From the NCBI RefSeq assembly GCF_024679245.1, contig NC_090176.1:24072546-24136545 (forward strand): a DNA stretch of 64,000 bases. Direction: 5' to 3'. This stretch comes from Pseudorasbora parva (lineage: Eukaryota > Chordata > Actinopteri > Cypriniformes > Gobionidae). This document shows, piece by piece, positions 47,757 to 59,239 of the stretch. The notes beneath the pieces were generated by a model, which saw nothing but the letters and a program-made list of their open reading frames with translations, was not told where the DNA came from and ran no database searches. Each line of letters begins with the position of its first letter. Within the stretch, counting starts at the first letter, position 1. A program made the translations under genes and the position numbers.

Positions 47757-48300
47757 ATTAAAGGGACACATCGTACCTTACCTGTCCTTTAATATTAGTA
47801 ATGTGAACCCTTAAAGAGATAGTTCACCCAAAAAAATTAAAATGACCAAATGACCCTCAAGCCACCCTATAGGTGTATATGACATTCTTTTTTTCAGACG
47901 AATACAATCAGAGTTATATAAAACAAATTCCAGTCTAATCCAGGTTTTTTAATACACAACGTTTGTGTAAGAAACATATCTGTATTTAACACGTTATAAA
48001 GTAAAATATCTAGCTTCCGCCATTACGCCCGTATTCAACTTATTAGGAAAACGTAACTGGCGTGATGATGACGTCAGACGTAGCATAAGCATTTTAAACT
48101 GTGAAAGGCGTTACACTTGCTTGTGTGACTTTTCTTGAGGGTGAGTAAATGGTGGGATCATTTTTTTAAATTGGGTGAACTATCCCTTTAAGGTACTACT
48201 ATGAGCCTTTTAGGGGTAGATAAGGTACAAAAGTGCTCCTTTAAGGTTACTACCCCATTAAAGGTACACTTCTTGCTATTTTTTTTTTTTTAAGTGTATG
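47757..48300. repeat. 'ggtacactt' repeat interrupted by an Angel-like element
   Basis: The left part 'ccattaaagggacacatcgt' and right part 'ggttactaccccattaaagg' then 'tacacttcttgc' look like one repeat built around AAAGGTAC phrases. The TTAA-flanked element 47811-48191 splits it. Boundaries are approximate. Confidence 0.5.
47811..48191. mobile_element. TTAA-type fold-back element (Angel-like, long subfamily)
   Basis: Left TTAAAGAGATAGTTCACCC, right 'gggtgaactatccctttaa'; TTAA at 47811-47814 and 48188-48191. Contains 'ggtgtatatgacattctttt', as in 28883-29476. No ORF. Confidence 0.85.
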
Positions 48301-48634
48301 ATAAATAGATTGAATTTAGGTCTTTATTCACTCACAAAATAAATGAAAACATTGAGCAATGCATGAAGACACAGACTACATTAAATATGACATTAATCAA
48401 TGTTTTGATTTGATTTGAGAGGCTTAAATTTCAAACTGTTCATGACACAAAAGGAGCGTGCTTGCTGTGCGCATTCAGAAGGCTCGGGATATAGCAGTCA
48501 AATCATATTTATATTCACTACCTTTATGTCCTTTTTGGAGCTCAAAATATTCAAACCTCACTAATTTTCATTGTATGCACAAAAACAGTTGTTCAAAATA
48601 TCTTATTTTGTTATTTCACAGTAGGCATAAAGTC

Positions 48635-48708
48635 ATGCTGGTTTGGAACAACACGAAGGTAGGAAAATGATGAGGCAAATTTTATTTTTAGGTGAATTAT
48701 CCCTTTAA
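48635..48708 (+). repeat. Right-arm fragment of an Angel-like element
   Basis: 'ggtttggaacaacacgaagg' then 'gatgaggcaaattttattt' and 'aggtgaattatccctttaat'. A left-arm scrap may lie at 48580-48610. It lies directly before copy 2 of the intronic duplication. Confidence 0.65.
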
Positions 48709-48711
48709 TAC

Positions 48712-48830
48712 ATATTTCAAACCTGATTTAAAATGCATTCTTGTTTTTTTGCAACGCTCAGTATCCAGCTCATAAATGGAGTGCTTTACCGCAGTGCTGG
48801 GTTTGGAAGTGCAGACCACCTTGAGATGTT
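48712..48830 (+). repeat. Old direct duplication, copy 2
   Basis: 'atttaaaatgcattcttg', 'cagtatccagctcataaatg', 'cgcagtgctgggtttggaag', 'cagaccaccttgagatg': same order and spacing as 47400-47520, about 1.3 kb downstream, perhaps 70% identical by eye. Confidence 0.7.
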
Positions 48831-48839
48831 TCGGGATAC

Positions 48840-51230
48840 AGTAATGCATTGTTTTAGTTTCGTTGCTGCTGTGTTTATACGTGTAGTGGCTCTGCTCAAA
48901 AGCTCCGGTGTTTGTAGAGTGGTGGACTAAAATTACATGAACGGGAGGGGGTATGCTAGGACCCAGGGGAGGGGTCGGGTTCGGCTCGGCTCAGAGCCTG
49001 GGCAGGTGCCAGGAGTTGGCTTATGTTCTCGCAGTATCAGCAGAGGGCTCCGACACGCGGAAGGTAAAAGCATTTCTCCGACCCTGTAGACTTTCTTCCC
49101 AGTTATCCCACACCCGCTTCATTAAAAGAAGACTGCTGGGACACAGGAGAACGTACGATGGCTGTCATTGTCTACATAATGAGTAGCTTTGCAGGGCATC
49201 TTTGTGTGTTTTATAAAGTCTTTGCTGGAGGCTGTATCTTTGTTGGACTACCCACGCAGCTAGCCTCCCTCTCCACCCACTCCCCTCCTCTCATCTGTCA
49301 AAGTAGTGCCCACATATCAGACCACTTTCTTGTTTAATGAAATTCATTAGCCAGAGCATCTTAAAAGCTGGGAGACTAATTAAGCTTCTTTTTGAAATGC
49401 ATGACAAGGGGGAACATGTATTGGGATTCTACATCGCTGCCAGAGGCATGATTCCCTGCACTACAGTAGTCAACAACGGACCCTAGTGAGACAAAAGGGT
49501 AGTTTTTGCAAACAAAACGTTGTTTTATCTATATTATTAAGCAAACAATTACTGACTTGGAAGCTTTGAAGGGATTTTTACCTCTTCATTGCGGTCTAGA
49601 GGCATTGTGTCAGCCATTGTGCCTGCACAATGCTTTTGTAAATATTGGCGCGTTTGCCTGAACACTCTGCTCCCGTGGTCTTGCTTTAAATGGCACAATG
49701 ACTACAGCTGTCACCGCAAAGCGGGGCGATGTTCGCCCTCACATCGCTTGCTCACTATCCAGCCTCGATTGTTTGCCTCAAAATAACCCGAGCACAAGTT
49801 GCTGCAGTTTAATGGAGACGTGCAATCTTTCAGTATCTTGCTGTGCGGCGTGTACAAGCTCTTCGATTGCCCATATTTATCTCAGGTTCAGGGGCACTTA
49901 AGGGCTCTATTTGTGAGGCTCAGATAGCATCTCATCGCCCGCCGTAGAGGTGTATCTGCAGTGTACATTTATAAGCTTGATATCTCCGTGTTTAATAATT
50001 AATGTGTGGTCAGTGTTTCTCTAGCACTTACAGCCATCCCCTGTAAAAGCAGATTTGATTTGCCATTCTGGATTGCCCCAATCAGGGGCACAGAGAGCCG
50101 TTCACGCACTGACTCTGACATATGCGATGTGGAGCTAATGTTAGAACTGTTCTGGCGCCTGTCCAGGTAGAGCTCGGTTATTGTATTGGGCTGAGTGCGC
50201 TAGTCGCTAATGCAATTCATCTTTGAAGAGCAGTAGTAATAAACAAAGGCATAGAGGCTATGAACTGACTTAAAACCCACGCACATAAAAATAGAGCTGG
50301 GGTAATAAAGGAGCCTGTTGAACAGATTGTGGTATTATGACACGCTGTGCTCCTGAACTGAAATGTGAAGAGAAGTTTTAGTTTGAATGGAGGGGAAAAA
50401 AAAAAAATCAATGCTTCAATGTAATCCTGAATGCATACAGTATGCGGCAACTAATTTCTTTGTTTAGTGATCTTTTTATGTAACACTCCAGGAATTCTTC
50501 TGTTAAGACACTTTTGATTATATGAACTAATTGTTTTCACATTTAGTTTTCTTACATTTAAAGGACATTTTTGTTAAAAGAATAATCTGGGTTTAAAACA
50601 AAATAAGCTTAATCGACTGCACCTGCAGCATATGGTTGATTAACACAAATGTTCAACTTGTACCTCTTTAAACTCAACTCTTGTACCTTTTTAACATTTG
50701 GTTTACGGTGAGGCACGTACTCTACTACTGCAGTGAGTAGTACGTATAGCCACATAATGTAAACAATATAGCATTTTCTGTGTGGTTATATTTACATTTT
50801 CAACTTGTTGCCATGACAACACAACACCTAAAACCCTGTAAGAACTGTTTTAATCATTTAACAGAAGACTTAATGTAAGTGATTCATTAAATAATAAGCT
50901 TCTGCGTTTAAATCCATTCACTTACATTTTAAGTGCCTTGTGTCATAAAAAAGGCATGAGTTAAATGAATTATATTTTCTGCTTATCAACCTTATGTCAC
51001 AAATGTTGTTTTGAACTTGAAATATTCCTGTAAGGCCACTTGTTTACATATATTTATCCCTTTCTATCTGTGAATACATATAGGCAATGTGTCATTTCGG
51101 GATTTATATTTAGTAAGAATGTATATTTAGTAAATGCAAGCTGTTCATGCTTTCAGCAGATGCATACTTTTATAATAGCAATCTACTTTAACTATAACAG
51201 CGATACTCCTTTTGGGGCATCTTAGGTTAC
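48840..51230. other. Intron 1, largely repeat-free stretch
   Basis: No transposon termini recognised. Mixed-composition segments at about 49210-49420 and 49590-50200 read like unique sequence; the remainder is AT-rich. Frames of at most 77 codons look random. Confidence 0.4.
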
Positions 51231-51234
51231 AGGC

Positions 51235-51595
51235 ACATGTGTCCATTTTCTATGGGGACATTCCAGCCGTAATGGTTTTTATACTGTATAAACTGCATAT
51301 TTTATCCCCTACACTGACCCTACCCCTAAACCTACCCATCACAGGAAACCAATCTGCATTTTTACATTTTCAAAAAAAAAAAAAAAATAGTATGTTTGAT
51401 TTATGTTTGACTTAGTATGATTTATAAGATGTTTTCCTCATGGGGACCAAAAAATGTCCCCACAAGGACAAGGATTTCCGATATTGCCATCGTTGTAAGG
51501 ACATTTTGTCCACATAACGTAAGGTTTAACAGGCCACACACACACACACACACACACACAAGATGCATGCACACACACACACACACATACACGCA
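51235..51595 (+). repeat. Cyprinid 'accctacccctaaacctacc' repeat with CA microsatellites
   Basis: Contains 'atggggacattccagccgta', 'tgaccctacccctaaaccta', then 'cctcatggggaccaaaaaat' and 'gtccccacaaggacaaggat', ending in two CA runs (about 51536-51560 and 51575-51595). The unit is common in carp-group genomes as I remember it. A related scrap follows at 51663-51770. 45240-45305 ('ccttgtccttgtgggaatcc') is probably another scrap. Confidence 0.65.
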
Positions 51596-51662
51596 CACGT
51601 TATTTTTCTATCATGTTTGGGTCTTCATTTTAGATTTTCATTAAGACATTATTTATTATGTT

Positions 51663-51770
51663 TATTGAGCCGTTTTCCTCATGGGAACCATTGGCTGCTC
51701 CATAATGCCGGTGATTTCAGGTTTTACTATTCTTGTGTGGACATTTGGTCCCCACAGTGTAGACAAAACC
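51663..51770 (+). repeat. Second partial copy of the 'cctcatgggg' repeat
   Basis: 'gagccgttttcctcatggga' and 'ggacatttggtccccacagt' match parts of the preceding copy, with different inner sequence. Confidence 0.6.
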
Positions 51771-51892
51771 TGATCTAGATGAATCTCAATTAACATTAAA
51801 ATTCATGTTCATTGACAAAACAAGGATATTTACAATTAATATACATAATATACTAATCATCAATTCGTGTATGCCGTGGTACATTGTATATT

Positions 51893-52258
51893 ATACACTG
51901 TAAAAAAACACTGGGTAAACATAGGACAGAACACATGTTGGGTTTAATTTTACCAAGCAAATTGGGTTGTTTTTTTAACCCTTGATTTAACCCAGCATAG
52001 CTGCATTTTTACTATAATACTAGCTTATTTATATTATATAAAAAAATGAAATACTTGAAACAACCACTAGCTTGCATGATAATTAATTTCTTTTCCGATC
52101 ATATTTTACAGTATATCATATTTTATATAAAGTTTTTAATGCTGGGTAACACAAAAGCTACCCAAATACTGAAAAAATAACCCCCCAATAATAACCCAAA
52201 AATGTTCAATTCAGGATTTGGATAGAAACAATAACCCAATGTATTTTTTAGAGTGTAG
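51893..52258. mobile_element. Fold-back MITE with 'acactgtaaaaaa' ends
   Basis: Left 'tacactgtaaaaaaacactg' with 'gggtt' and 'acccagcatagctgc', right 'gctgggtaacacaaaagcta' with 'aacccaatgtattttttaga' and 'gtgta'. The arms are inverted and rich in AACCC/GGGTT. A TA at both edges suggests a Tc1/mariner-type MITE. No ORF. Confidence 0.7.
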
Positions 52259-52399
52259 GTAGAGAGGAAGGCAGCTACTTTATAGGGTTAATAAGTGTTG
52301 AATACAGGATCCGTATCATATAATTGACTTATCCGTCCTTTACCTGTGGTAAATCATCTGTTTGCCATCAAATGGCTTCTCTGTCAATCTTTCTTCTGT

Positions 52400-53000
52400 T
52401 TTTTCATGATATGATCACACCCTGTGCACATCAGCAGTTCGGAGGCAATTCTCTCACGCCGCTGATCCCAGACATATATTCGCTGGAGCAGTGACCTCCA
52501 ACTTAATGTCTTTCTCCTCTCAGATGTCATAGGCTAATCAAAGCCCTCATTTCCATCGGATCGGGCCTATCGGATCTGTTTTTCAAGGCCAGGGGTGCAG
52601 CATGTGAACCGGAGTCACCCTCCGCCACGCGCGCGGCTAATTAATGCAGAACGTGTTTGTACCTGACAGCGTGATCTATTATTGATCAAAGAGCTTATTA
52701 CTGTTGATTTTGGGTCTTGTGACATTTGCAACCGCAGTTATTTTTCTCTGCAGAAACTGGTGGCATTTGTGCTCTCGTTTAAGAGGGAAAGACACTTGGC
52801 TGATGACTGATTAAGAGGGCTACTCAATAACAACAGCCTGATTCTCTGAAGGTATAGTCATGAATCCTAAGCGGAGAGCAGTGCTAAAGCTATTATACCA
52901 ATGGATTTCACTGGCTAGCTCACTCATTTATGAATATCCTGTCATTATTTGCTCCGCGTAATATTGTTGGAGAAGTCTATGATGAATATCTTGGTCACTC
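52400..53000. promoter_or_regulatory. Candidate conserved non-coding element (unproven)
   Basis: About 600 bp between two MITEs, free of repeat ends, with mixed composition and clustered motifs: 'ggctaattaatgcag' (homeodomain core TAATTAAT) at about 52634, 'attattgatcaaag' (TCF/LEF-like ATCAAAG) at about 52678, and 'aggctaatcaaagc' at about 52530. It may be an intronic enhancer of znf804a. Only comparison with other fish or reporter evidence could show this. Confidence 0.25.
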
Positions 53001-53044
53001 TTTTCCCTACAAGGAAAGTAAATCATACATGTGGTCCCTAAAAA

Positions 53045-53250
53045 TGGATAGTTCACTAAAAAATTACAATTCTGTCACCATTTAATCACCCTCAAGTTGT
53101 TCCAAACCTGTATAAACGTATTTGTTTTAACCAAGCAGATCGCACCCTTCTTGGGATCTGCTTGGTTACAAACATTCTTCCAAATATCTTCCTTTGTGCA
53201 GAAAATATACAGCTTTAGAACAACTTGAGGGTGAGTAAATTATGACAGAA

Positions 53251-53320
<70 letters not shown>

Positions 53321-53343
53321 GTGTATGTGAGCTATCCCTTTAA
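53045..53343. mobile_element. Angel-like element with inner hairpin and GT expansion
   Basis: Left 'ggatagttcactaaaaaatt', right 'gagctatccctttaa'. In the centre a perfect 13-bp stem, AACCAAGCAGATC (53129-53141) and its complement (53155-53167), closes a 13-nt loop. The right arm has been overtaken by (GT)n at 53252-53319. Confidence 0.8.
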
Positions 53344-53607
53344 AGATGTAACAGAATTAATGACTTTTTTTTTTCTTTCATATTGTTATGTACATTGATA
53401 ATAAAAATAATGTGGGGCAGGGCTTGATTCTATATATTGGTTGTAGATTGGATGGATGCAGATCAAACCAATCTCATGGGAAAAGGTAACAATTTGAGGT
53501 GGTGATTTTGAATGAATTCCTCCAATGTGAATTATATATATATAATTTATTATCATTGTTTTATTAAAATGAGGGTCTATCCCTAAACATAACACAAACA
53601 GGTCTTT

Positions 53608-53712
<105 letters not shown>

Positions 53713-53801
53713 TTACAGAAACAGTTTGCCAAAATGTAAAATAAAAAAAAAATAAAGAAAATTGTTTCTGAAGATCCGAATGCAAGCTTTGTAGTCGGTT
53801 T

Positions 53802-55300
53802 TACAGTTTTTCTCAATTGTTTACACACATTTTCTGAAAGCATGCCTCATGTTCTCAGAACTCTACAGACAAATAAAAAAAAAAAAAAAAAACACAATGG
53901 GCAAAACCCCTCAATTCTCCTGCAAAATGAAACTTTACATTCAAAACAATGTTATTTCTTCGTATAATGGGATTTTGTTTTCAAATGACACACACAAACC
54001 ATCATATGTATAGAGATTTATAAGAACCAGCTGAACACTGATGTGCTCCATGTAAAACACTATGATGAATGTAAAACACTTCTCCATTCATCATAATGAC
54101 TTAGGCCTTTTTTTGGTTCAGTGTTACATTTACTACAGACAGTACACAAATAAGTGTGTTGTAAAATATCTGAGAATATTATTTTTATACTCAGAACACA
54201 CAAATACACGGTAAAATGTTATTTTATTTTTCCTGCAAAAACAATGTACACAGTGTACATCCCATTCCCAGCCAACACAAAGTTGCACATACACTACATA
54301 CAAAACAACAGAATAATTTACTGTATACAGTGTTGAGAGTATGCATCAATTGTGGGACTCACTTGCACATATTTTTATTGCAATTCTTTGACTCTTTCTG
54401 AATTGCGTTCAAATGGCACCTTGTAGACCTGCTTCATCCGGAGATGATTTTTGCGCAAGACACGGTCCAGTGTTGATAAGCTTACCCTATCAATATTTTG
54501 AAACCTCATTGTTTTCAATAATTTTTTATTTTTATTTGCAGTAATGTTATGGCTTTGTTTTCTAAGACCATGTTCATGATTTCAGTTTCCTGTTCAGGAG
54601 GCAGAACATGTTCCCGACCACCTTGTGTTGGTAATCTTTCAGTTCTGCCAAACAAATAGTAAAATACTGTAAATACAAAGTAGGTATACATTTCCTAAAT
54701 ACTTGAAACATACTTTACAGTATTTTTACAGTCCTACAGAACAGTCCACAGGCAATACTGTACTACTGTACTCATTGAGTACTGTATTGATATGCAGTAC
54801 TGCAATTTTCTAGTGAGAGTAGATTTCTTACCTATTCTCATTTCGGAAAGTCCGGATGATGGATGCTACAGTGTACCTGCTCAAATGTGGCTGTACTCTT
54901 TGTCCACCCTCCCTCATTGTTAGACCATGGTTGACCACATGATCAACCAAAGTGGCAAAATAGAAGAGCTCACCTGTTGCCCTTTTATGCTAAAGTTCTG
55001 ATTGCTAATTGTAAAACTGTGTGACGGGTGTTTGCCCTTGTGATGAATCAGTGTGCATATTTGAATGGCAGTGTGTTTCTTGTGAAAATAAATTGTCTGC
55101 ATGAAAATTGTGCCAAAAGCAGAGAATTGGGTGTAGTGTTCTGAAAAAAGTGTGTGTTAGAACTGCAATTTGAGTGTAAAGCTGGAACTGTGCTTGTAAT
55201 TTAGCATAATTAGTTCAGGGGGTTGGTGAATGAGTTACATGTTGTGGTCATTGTGTCTCAAGTACCAGAATTTGTGTGTAAACAATTGAGAATAACTGTA
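53802..55300 (-). mobile_element. IS630/mariner-like transposon relic, TA-flanked
   Basis: Terminal inverted repeats of about 35 bp: left 'tacagtttttctcaattgtt' plus 'tacacacattttctg', right 'cagaatttgtgtgtaaacaa' plus 'ttgagaataactgta', with TA at the extreme tips. The minus strand carries the N-terminal part of a transposase (54380-54985), broken by stops. The catalytic part is missing or unrecognisable at about 53900-54380. 1.5 kb. Confidence 0.85.
54380..54985 (-). pseudogene. IS630-like transposase N-terminal half, degraded
   Basis: On the minus strand 54975-54835 reads 'FATLVDHVVNHGLTMREGGQ' then 'RVQPHLSRYTVASIIRTFRN', a paired helix-turn-helix segment. After a gap of about 170 nt that may be an intron (54660-54830), 54650-54390 reads 'GRTERLPTQGGREHVLPPEQ' and 'ETEIMNMVLENKAITLLQIK' and then runs into stops. 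I remember this arrangement from multicopy fish transposases of the IS630/Tc1 group, which normally continue into a DDE core. No core residues were found, so the copy is dead. Confidence 0.75.
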
Positions 55301-55501
55301 AGAAAGGGTAAGGTAGGTTTAAGTGAACTAAGTGATTGGAGAAGTCCAGCAGAATCTCATTTACCCGACTTTACCTTGAAAAAGTAGTTCATGTTTATTT
55401 TAAGTTAGATCTTTTCAATGAATTGACTGATCCAATTCACAAAACTGGTTTAAATGATTTGTTAACTCAATGATCAAATCACTGACTCAATGATCCGGTC
55501 A

Positions 55502-55911
55502 TACACTGTAAAACATGTTTTTTTTTGGGTTTTTGTTGGTTTTTGTTGGTTTAACTTAAAAAAGTAAGTAAACTGGTTGCCTTAAAATGTTGAGTTTATT
55601 GAAATAAAAAAAAATTAGTTGATACAATGAAATTTGTTTAATAAAAGAAACTCAAAATATTATTTTATCTGCACCACATAAAAAATTGATAAATCATTTT
55701 TGATTCAATTTGGCATGTTTCAATCCATCATCACATATAAAACACACACAATTACCCAATATGCTTACAAAATCTTTTAATAATATTTTAATAAAGGTTG
55801 TCGAATCTCAAAAATGTTTCATTGTATTAACTCAAAATTGTAATTTCAATGAACTCAAAATTTTAAGGCAACCAGGTAACTTTTTTTCTAAATATTTTTT
55901 TTTAAAGTGTA
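55502..55911. mobile_element. Fold-back MITE ('acactgtaaaacatg' family)
   Basis: Left 'tacactgtaaaacatg' with 'gtaaactggttgccttaaaa', right 'aattttaaggcaaccaggta' with 'ttttaaagtgta'. Inverted arms also over 'gagtttattgaaat' / 'aatttcaatgaactc'. TA at the edges. Related in its tips to 51893-52258 and 56044-56222. Confidence 0.75.
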
Positions 55912-56043
55912 GCAGTGAACAACCACTGAACTGGAAGGTTATCTTAAAACAATGACTTTAAATTCAGCCTTCACATAGCACACAAGTCATATAGAGATCC
56001 TTTATGCTACGTTTATGGTGCTTTTGAACTCCCCATTCATTCA

Positions 56044-56222
56044 CTGTAAAAAAAGTTACAACCTTAAATTTTTAAGTACATTCGACTTGGATGTTTAAGT
56101 TATTTCAACATAAATTATGTTAAACTATAAAAAGTTGAACATTTCTTAACTTATTTTGATGAGTTAAAACAATGTAAAAACACATTTTGTCATAGCTTAT
56201 TGAACATATAATTTTTTACTGC
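56044..56222. repeat. Short MITE with 'cactgtaaaaaaagt' end
   Basis: Left 'cactgtaaaaaaagttacaa', right 'aattttttactgca' are inverted tips; 'taagttatttcaacataaat' is typical of this AT-rich cyprinid group. No ORF. Confidence 0.5.
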
Positions 56223-56224
56223 AC

Positions 56225-56345
56225 GAAAAAGAGCAACCCGAATGTTTTTCAGAATTTATTCTTCTGCATTCAGCTGTTGAAAGAAAACAATGGTTTGGAA
56301 CAACATGAGGGTTAGTAAATTATGACAATTTTAGTCAAACTAACT
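56225..56345 (+). repeat. Decayed Angel-like right arm
   Basis: 'gcattcagctgttgaaagaa' then 'gtttggaacaacatgagggt' and 'tagtaaattatgacaatttt'. The outer end ('agtcaaactaactatt') is strongly diverged. Confidence 0.6.
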
Positions 56346-58065
56346 ATTGGATGACCAATTAAACTTTTGTATACAAGCGCCTCCTATCGCACTGTTATTT
56401 TCAGGCAAACACTCACAGGGAGACAGAAATGCCCTCTCTTGGCAGGCGTCTTGTTTGCTGCCAACCCCTCGATCAGACATGGAGTGAAATAAAATTGCAG
56501 AGTGCAATATCTGCAGCTGTTGTTCAGCTAGTGTCAGCTGAAGGTCTGATATGGAAGAGAAATGGGTTTCCCAAGATCCCGCATGGAGTCTGCAACCTAT
56601 CAATTCACTCCTTTCATTTCACATCCACTGTCCTGTATCTAAATAATGTGTATTATATACTTCCTCATACGTGAAGGGGAAAAGCAATCCTCCTCCAGTT
56701 GATAGATTCTCCTGGGCACAATACTAGCACCTCTTCTTCTGTCTGGGGGTACAGAGTGAAAAAGACACAATTTACTGATTAAACTGGACTTGTATAGGAG
56801 CTAGATGCTTGTGCAGGCACCTTGGGAATTTTAGATCCATCGAATAAGTGTGAATAATTTGCAGACGGAAAGAAAAAGTGACAGGGTGCTGTTCAAAAGA
56901 CAAATGGCTGTGTAAGAGGAAGAAAGCTACAATGAGTATTGATTTCTTTTGTGATGGGAATTCATTTTGCCACAACTAGCACCAGATTGGCATATTGTCT
57001 CCGTGCAGGCTTGCTTTCCATTAAAAATCACCTTGTTTGACCTTTGCTCCATTGTTCATCCTCACTGGTGGTTGCCTTTCTGTCAGGTCTTACAAATCCG
57101 AGAGGTCGAGACTGACTTTCTTGCTACATCAAAGTACATTCATTCATTTACTTATTCATTTCTTATTATTTTATAAATGAGGAACATTGTACATGTTGAA
57201 ATGTGACCCTCCGTCAGCTGAACAGAGGGATGACAGATTTCTATAGGCTCAACCGCATTGGGTGGTACGGTGCAGCTCCAGAAGGCAGGAGACACCCTCA
57301 GCGTGTGGCCCAGTCGTGGTGCTTTATCATCTCATTTCGGCTGCGTCCCAGCATGCCCCACTCTGTGCGTGAAGCAGGCAGTAGGCATATGAGCAGTTTG
57401 CAGAGCTCAGTGTTCAAAATTTAATTGGACTAAAAGAATCTACATACAGCATATATGATGCGCCTAATGTGATCTGACTAATTTTGCGGACTGAATGAAC
57501 TATGTGACATGAAATTCAAAGCTTTTTTAAGCATTACGTACATAGAAAGACGGAACGTTTTCATACATCAACGACATTCTTACTCTGAGGAGTAAGATTT
57601 GTTCACAAAAGTTGTTTTTGTTATTAAATGCAATTGTTTTTGTACATTGCATTTTATCATTCATCATGTCACCGTTCTTTTTGTCCATGAAATGTTCATT
57701 CTGTAAATGACAAATATTTTTTTACTGTGTATTTTGTGATACAGACAACCTTGTTTGTAAAAAATGCATATGTCCTCCACAGAAGGAGCATTTCGTAAAT
57801 GCTGATTCACAACATGGATTGTGGACAACTTGCATATCTCATTTAAAGATGGAGCATTTGATGCATGAATTAGCATTTTTGAGTTAAGTGCTGACTTTAC
57901 AATTCAAGTGATGAAATGCTACTTGCTTTTGTCTTTCTGTGTGCAAAATGTATTAAAGTAACGAAATATTATGCTTTTAATCGCATAATTCATTCAGTCC
58001 AAGTTGTCAAGCTAATTTGAAGTTATCAAGCTTTTAAAGTTTTAAATTTTGAAGTAATCATATGG
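56346..58065. other. Intron 1, largely repeat-free stretch
   Basis: No transposon ends recognised. 56400-56640 and 57190-57430 have balanced composition and could be unique or conserved; the rest is AT-rich. Frames of at most 87 codons are not convincing. Confidence 0.4.
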
Positions 58066-58071
58066 CTTATG

Positions 58072-58450
58072 CAGTGGTTTCCAAACTGGGGAACGCCCGA
58101 AGTCACACTATAAAGAGGGCGGCACGATAAGGCTAAGAGATAGTGTACAGTCATGGTGATACAAGACCCAACTGCAAAATGATCCTGCTTATTATAGTCA
58201 CATACGTTAGGAACTTATTTTGAACATAAAACAATCTGACATATTTTAATAGCGCAAGGTGTCTCGCAGTACTGTCGCGTAATAACAGACAGCTAGCTGG
58301 CGTGATTTAAGGATCAAAACTGAATATTGCAGGGAGCCATGTAAAATCCTAGATAAATGATGCATGGTTCTGCACAAAGCATGGATAAGTTTATGAAAGG
58401 ACTGCCAGTGCCAGATAAACGTAAAGAAGACGATGAATCTACTTTAAACT
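58072..58450 (+). mobile_element. hAT (ZBED-type) 5' fragment
   Basis: Begins CAGTGGTTTCCAAACTGGGG, a terminus shared by a family of hAT elements, and at 58386-58468 has a frame 'MDKFMKGLPVPDKRKEDDES' resembling the first residues of their transposases. The BED finger and everything downstream are absent and no right end (CCACTG) follows. Confidence 0.6.
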
Positions 58451-58558
58451 ACCAAAGCAATCAATAGCCCTTTCTCAATTGTGCCTTCTTGTCCAAAACG
58501 ATCTCATGGTAACGCGTATCAATAGTACGAGTGTAAAATCTCGTAGAATGGATATGCC

Positions 58559-58756
58559 AAAATGAGTTTTGCCGTGGATATGCTATGCAGTTTTTTTTGT
58601 GTGCATGTGATACGCACTTTATGGCTTGCATATGACACACTCTTGGGTAGGATTAGGGTGGTGGGGTTGGGGGTTCTTACGTATAATACGCCGAAAAGTG
58701 CATATCATATGCACGCGAAAAAACGCGTACCATATGCAAGTCAAAACTCATTCTCT
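58559..58756. repeat. 198-bp fold-back with 'aaaatgagttttg' ends
   Basis: Left 'aaaatgagttttgccgtgga' with 'gtgtgcatgtgatacgcac', right 'gtgcatatcatatgcacgcg' with 'aagtcaaaactcattc'. The stem is about 60 nt with several ATATGC blocks; the loop is GT-rich and holds 'gtggggttgggggttc'. No ORF. Family not recognised. Confidence 0.75.
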
Positions 58757-59095
58757 TGTCTGTACTTGTGAACTTGTGAAACGTCATCAGTCGCTGCCCA
58801 AGTACTGTTTCAATTGAAAGTTCACATCTTGCCAAGTACAGTTCAAAATCATTGGATGTGTTTTTGCTCTGCCTTTTTTATCAATAGCTCTTTCATGCAG
58901 CCTTACTGTTTATGTATGTCAAAAAACGAACAGAATATGCCAGGCTTAAAATTGTAATGTAATATTGCATTGTTTCTTAGAATGAAGAGATTTAAAAAAA
59001 GAACAAAAATGCAAACGCCTTTTATGTTGCAATCTGAACAGTGCCATTGCCGTATACAGAGTAAAACTACCAATTAGATGAGCACAGGTCCCTTC

Positions 59096-59232
<137 letters not shown>

Positions 59233-59239
59233 TCAGATT

